Shown: in pieces, positions 17,121-20,829 of the stretch
Position numbering within the stretch: position 1 is the stretch's first letter
Layout: the number at the start of each line of letters is the position of its first letter
Origin: Jimgerdemannia flammicorona
Taxonomy: Eukaryota > Mucoromycota > Endogonomycetes > Endogonales > Endogonaceae
Reading direction: 5' to 3'
Length of the DNA stretch: 20,829 nucleotides
Assembly (NCBI GenBank): GCA_003990745.1
Contig: RBNI01001790.1
Span: 1 to 20,829 of the forward strand
Program-made: the position numbers and the translations under genes
Notes under the pieces: model-generated
The model's input: the letters and a program-made list of their open reading frames with translations, nothing else
What the model was told of the DNA's origin: nothing
Database searches by the model: none

Positions 17121-17349
17121 GTCACCAAGATTACTGAACTCAAGCACAAGAAAGATAAGAACCAGAATAAGTACATATATACCATTGGAGAAAACTTTCC
17201 CCTAGAAGAACAACTTTTCAAGATTCTGCACCAGAATGAAGGAGTACTTGTCACAGACTTCAGGGATATCCACAATCAAGAACTCAAGTACTACTATGAA
17301 GTTGACACTAGCAATACCAAGTCCATCAGAAAGCCAGACCTATACCATC

Positions 17350-18110
17350 TACCTATAGAGAATGGCTGTGAGCAGAACTCAAGGAAATGGAAGAAGCTGG
17401 AATCATCAAGTAAGCTATTAGTCTCTAGGCTTCACTCATTATCCTTACTCCAAAGAAAGGGAGCAAGTCTGAAGAGTTTGCCCCAAGACTCTGCATTGAT
17501 TACAGAAAGCTCAATGCAATCACCAAGAAGGATAGGCAGCCCTTGCCAAATATTTAAGAAATCCTTACTACTCTTAGAAGTGAAGCCAAATACTACACCA
17601 CCTTGGATCTGTTCTCAGGCTTTCATCAGATTGGTCTCACTCAAGATACTAGTGAGAAATCAGCCTTCATTATATCTGATGCCATCTATATCTATCTGTG
17701 AATGCCATTTGGAATATGCAATGCCCCAGCAAGTTTTTAGTGAATGATGAATAGAGTCTTCAGCAATGAGATTGAAAAATAGCTCTTTGTCTATGTTGAT
17801 AATATGATCATCTTTAGCAATACTATATGGGAACATATCAATTATATATAGCTAGCTCTCAAGAAGCTCAAGGAGTATGGCCTCTATATTAAGCCCAAGA
17901 AGTATAAGTTTACAACTCAGAAAATTACCTACCTAGGATACATCATCAACCAGACCAGAATCCATATAGACTCTATGAAGATTGAGGCTGTTGCAGCCTA
18001 CTCAAGACCCAGAATAACTACAGAAGTCCACATATTTCTTAGACTGGCCTCTTACTATAGAAAATTCATCAAAGGATACTTTAACATTACAGTACCTATA
18101 TATGTATGAG
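17350..18110 (+). pseudogene. pol: Reverse transcriptase of element B, inactive
   Basis: Frame shifts from 0 to 2 near 17350, then RT motifs follow: LCIDYRKLNAIT (about 17486), TTLDLFSGFHQIGLT (about 17602), MPFGICNAPASF (about 17702) and FVYVDNMIIFS at about 17786-17818. The active site YVDD reads YVDN (AAT at 17801-17803), so one catalytic Asp is lost. LGYIIN and the thumb LASYYRKFIKGY follow. Many TAG/TAA/TGA stops. It would have copied element RNA; this copy cannot. Confidence 0.8.
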
Positions 18111-18640
18111 CTACTGAAGAAGGAGACCAAATTCAAATAGACTAAAAAACATCAAGAAACCTTTAATAAACTCAAGATCAGATTGATCTAAGCACCCATT
18201 CTCCGAGGACCATATTGGAACCTAGAGTTCATCCTGCAGACAGATGTAAGCATTATAGGACTTAAAGCAGTCCTAGCTCAAAAGAAAGATAGATATGAAT
18301 ATGTTATCTCCTATATAAGCTGAGATACCTGTAGAGCAGAACAGAACTATGAGTCATGTAAGCTTGAATACTTAGTAGTAGTTTGGACAGTAGACAAGTT
18401 CCACTACTATCTAGCTTGAGAAATACTTCACTATTCAAACAGATTATTCCACTCTTACCTAACTATTCTATACTCTGAACCCTAAAGGAATATATATCAG
18501 ATAGATCTACAGACTACAAGAGTATGACTGTATAGTTAAGTACCACTCAGGAAGAACTAATGCCAATAGTGATGCACTTTTAAGGATACTCTGAAATACC
18601 TCTATCAAGACTATTCAACATGAATAAAGAGCTATACTAT
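18111..18640 (+). pseudogene. pol: RNase H region of element B
   Basis: LQTDVSIIGLKAVLAQKKD (about 18232-18290) matches the first RNase H block, and AEQNYESCKLEYLVVVWTV (about 18339-18395) the second with its Glu. The third block is QTDYST (about 18436) in a different frame. Frame changes and stops make it non-functional. The Asp and Glu positions can still be seen. Confidence 0.65.
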
Positions 18641-19500
18641 AGATTAATCAGCTATCTTAGATAGTAAAAGATGCCTAACCATCTCAAACTCTAGACTATT
18701 ACCATTATTAGACTTAGAAATAATTTGAACTAAACAATACCATACTCAGAAAAGAAGAAAGGCTTGTAATACTTAAATATAAGAAGTATCAAGTAATGAA
18801 GGAAATATATGAATAAGGAAACCTAGAAGGAACTAACATATATGATAAAGTAAGAAGAACTATATAGTGGCCTAAGATGGAAGAAGATCTATACCAATTT
18901 GTCAAAGAGTGTGATAAGTGCCAAAAACAAAAATAAGATCAGCAAGACCAGGTATTCAGATTATCAAGAATTGAGCCTATTCACTTCTACTATATCACAA
19001 TGACCACTATCAGTAACACTATTGAGAAACTGCTATATTATAGTTATTGTAGACCTCTTTACCAAACAGATAGAAGCAGGAGCAGGAGCATTACAAGAAG
19101 CCACTGCTCTCTCTATAGCTGACTTCCTGTACCAAGAAATCATCTGTCACTATAAGACACTAAGATAAATTACCATAGACTGTGGCACAGAATTTATCAA
19201 TAGATTCTATGAGATAATATATCAGAAATATAAGATTTAATATATCAAGACCACTATATACTACTCTCAAGAAAATAGATAGACAGAAAGAACCAATAAG
19301 ACCTTCAAGAACATCCTGGCAAAGATCTCAGATATATATGACAATTGAGATAACTACCTCTCAACTGCCCTCTCTGTTCTATAAGATATATAGTCACAGA
19401 GTACACACTTTACCCTAAGAGAACTGCTCTTCAGAGAAGAAGATTCTGATGGACTCTTAGTTATAAATCTAGATCTAACTTGGAGACAGATTGACTCAGA
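18641..19500 (+). pseudogene. pol: Integrase of element B
   Basis: A short unrecognised stretch leads to the zinc domain end, KECDKCQKQK (about 18907-18936). The core then shows IVIVDLFTKQ (about 19038), IDCGTEFINRFYE (about 19180) and TERTNKTFKN (about 19276). The second Asp and the Glu of the triad are present; the first Asp is not evident. CG in DCGTEF stands for the usual RG, again C-to-T. Frame changes and stops abound. Confidence 0.65.
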
Positions 19501-20161
19501 AATCCAGAGATTATATCAAATCAAAAAGAAGACTGAAAATTACATCATCAAGTCATAAGTGCTGATGAGGAAAAATGTAGAAAAGAATTACAAGATCCTA
19601 GAACTCATCCAAATTAGAGAAAAGGTTCTATGTATCAAAATATAGTAGAAGTCTCATAGTCACAAAAACTAGAGCCCAAATGGGAAGGATCCTTCTATAT
19701 ACAAGATATCAAGAAAACTACCTTCTGGCTTAGAAAACTCTCAGAGACTATACTGTCTACTATAGTATATAGGAACAGACTTAAGAAGTACCATAAACCT
19801 ATATAAGAGAAGCAAAATATAATGACCACCTAGAAGATTCTAGTCTGTGAATCATAACAGTATGTCTCATGACTAGTAGATAATATATCTGGACTATTCT
19901 CTAAGAGATATAATACCAGTAACTACTCATCTATGAGACTTTTGAAGTCAGAAGAGTTTGAACCATCAACTGATTGATCAAGATCAGAATCAGGCCCTTG
20001 CTCTATATAAAGGAAGCAACTCTTCACCATTATGTCAAAATATATAGAGAAGATACCAGTCCATAAATACCACTTTTCAATCCCCTGCCAGAGGTTATAG
20101 AATCAGCAATTTTTTCAGACTAGACCAATGAATAAGATTGTTCAAGAGAAGATCCTTATTC
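19501..20161 (+). other. Element B 3' internal region, possibly a decayed chromodomain
   Basis: The integrase tail continues with GKDPS.YK (about 19682, where GPF is usual). Around 19937-20120 one frame gives FEVRRV, then YVKIYREDTSP, a TAG, IPLFN and PEVIES, a layout that recalls the EV..IL / YLVKWKGY / TWEP / NL pattern of a chromodomain. The key Trp residues are missing, so this is weak. Sequence before the purine tract resembles that of element C (424-467). Confidence 0.3.
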
Positions 20162-20171
20162 AGGAGAAAGA
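20162..20171 (+). other. Polypurine tract of element B
   Basis: AGGAGAAAGA lies directly before TGTAATAATGACC, the first bases of the 3' LTR. The same tract with 14 identical bases (TATTCAGGAGAAAG) occurs at 453-466 in element C. Confidence 0.75.
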
Positions 20172-20340
20172 TGTAATAATGACCTCAGAATGATGATATC
20201 AGTACAGGAGACAGTCTTTCCTTACAAGCCACCAGATCAGAGTATAAGAAGATTATATAGCATAACTCACCTAGGTTATAAGATGAGCAATGATGACCAA
20301 TCATGAGTCATTGTGACCATAAGATAGATATCTTAAGGAA

Positions 20341-20348
20341 TATAAAAG
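20341..20348 (+). promoter_or_regulatory. TATA-like box (TATAAAAG) before the LTR ORF, 3' LTR of B
   Basis: It is the same box as 2486-2493, 83 bp before ATG 20424, and is unchanged although surrounding bases differ between the copies. Confidence 0.4.
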
Positions 20349-20423
20349 TAAGATCAAGAAACTGCAATAGCAGCAATCCAAACAAAGCTTACAAAAATAG
20401 TTTAAAAGACTTACTACAAACAA

Positions 20424-20829
20424 ATGCCTGCTGCTCACCAAACCTCAAGGTCTAGGAATCACCAAAGTCCCTCAGTTCAGGAAAGGATATTCCAAGACAT
20501 CAGAAGAGCCATAAAGACCTATATAAGAAGAACTCCTAGCCCCAACCTGGGTACTGGTAACTCTTATCATTATATCCTCTATTATTGTAAAATGGAAACA
20601 AGGATCACTATTACTACTGAATGCCTCTAGATATAGCAGAAATATAAAATAAAAAATCTCCTCTATGAGAAATTTCCTCAGATCAGTCTCCAAGAGATTC
20701 AAGATGCTACTTCTATAGATATATGTGAAATAAGGACAGCTAAGATTTATCAGGTCTTCAGACATATACTATAATCAATCCCCAACTTAGAGTATATTAG
20801 GATCTCAGACTTCAAGGAACTATTAGTCC
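20424..20829 (+). pseudogene. U3-encoded ORF of element B (3' LTR copy, partial)
   Basis: From ATG 20424 the frame matches the left copy from 2573 with the same Arg-rich start (QDIRRA, then IRRTP). Here it is open to TAG 20628, as the first stop of the left copy is CAG in this one. Two TAGs close together (20628, 20634) and a further TAG downstream are shared with the left copy. It is cut by the window end. Both LTR copies keep start, frame and length over this part, which supports a real ancestral gene. Confidence 0.55.

Larger units (their letters stand above)
2317..20829 (+). mobile_element. Element B: old Ty3/gypsy retrotransposon, interrupted by element A, 3' end outside window
   Basis: The two LTR copies are seen by direct alignment of 2317-3148 with 20172-20829: both start T(G/A)TAATA(A/G)TGACCTCAGAATGATGA and stay similar to the window end. 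The left copy is split by element A at 3149 and resumes at 13774. Between the LTRs, Gag zinc knuckle, protease, dUTPase-like, RT, RNase H and IN regions appear in that order on the plus strand, but spread over all three frames with many stops. This is a dead copy. The left LTR starts TA instead of TG, a G-to-A change. The outer target duplication cannot be checked because the right end is outside the window. Confidence 0.85.
20172..20829 (+). repeat. 3' LTR of element B (first 658 bp, cut by window end)
   Basis: It aligns with 2317-2975 or so of the left LTR, starting TGTAATAATGACC. It includes the TATAAAAG box at 20341 and the first part of the LTR ORF. Differences are mostly transitions, plus one 3-bp change near 20740. 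Confidence 0.85.

Overview
The window is a nested stack of LTR retrotransposons. I see no ordinary host gene, rRNA, tRNA or CRISPR in it. The elements are Ty3/gypsy type, with gene order Gag, protease (PR), reverse transcriptase (RT), RNase H (RH), integrase (IN). The best preserved one ends in a chromodomain. Together with A/C-rich leaders, TATAAATA promoters and C-to-T decay at CpG and CpA, this points to a repeat-rich heterochromatic part of a fungal nuclear genome. The species cannot be named from the sequence.

Layout. (1) 1-939: the 3' end of element C, with a broken reading frame, a TATA box and a likely LTR end. (2) 940-2316: AT-rich DNA with low-complexity blocks. (3) 2317 to the window end: element B, old and badly decayed (LTR about 1.54 kb, internal part about 5.7 kb), whose 3' LTR runs off the window. 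(4) 3149-13768: element A, complete and younger, inserted into the 5' LTR of B. A has 2060- and 2037-bp LTRs starting TGTAA and ending TTACA, a 5-bp target duplication TTGGA on both sides, a primer-binding site and a polypurine tract.

Element A keeps one reading frame from the start of Gag to 11303 with no frameshift but about 26 in-frame stops. Fourteen of these are TGA; where the family consensus is clear, most stand at arginine positions. Comparing A's two LTRs shows CGA against TGA, and several sites with TG in one copy and CA in the other. That is the footprint of CpG loss on either strand. Element B shows the same bias plus at least five frameshifts.

Three points stand out. First, the LTRs of A and B each carry an open frame (about 365 and 262 codons, now broken) in the U3 part, with its own TATA-like box 73-87 bp before the ATG, and a second TATAAATA box downstream that would drive the genomic RNA. 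C has a similar layout and a possibly related protein. Each LTR therefore looks like a small gene followed by the element promoter. Second, both elements carry a dUTPase-like domain, but in opposite order relative to protease: A is Gag-dUTPase-module-PR-RT, B is Gag-PR-module-dUTPase-RT. Third, the shared module between them has a conserved CPH-X12-C motif with identical spacing in both elements; I do not recognise it.
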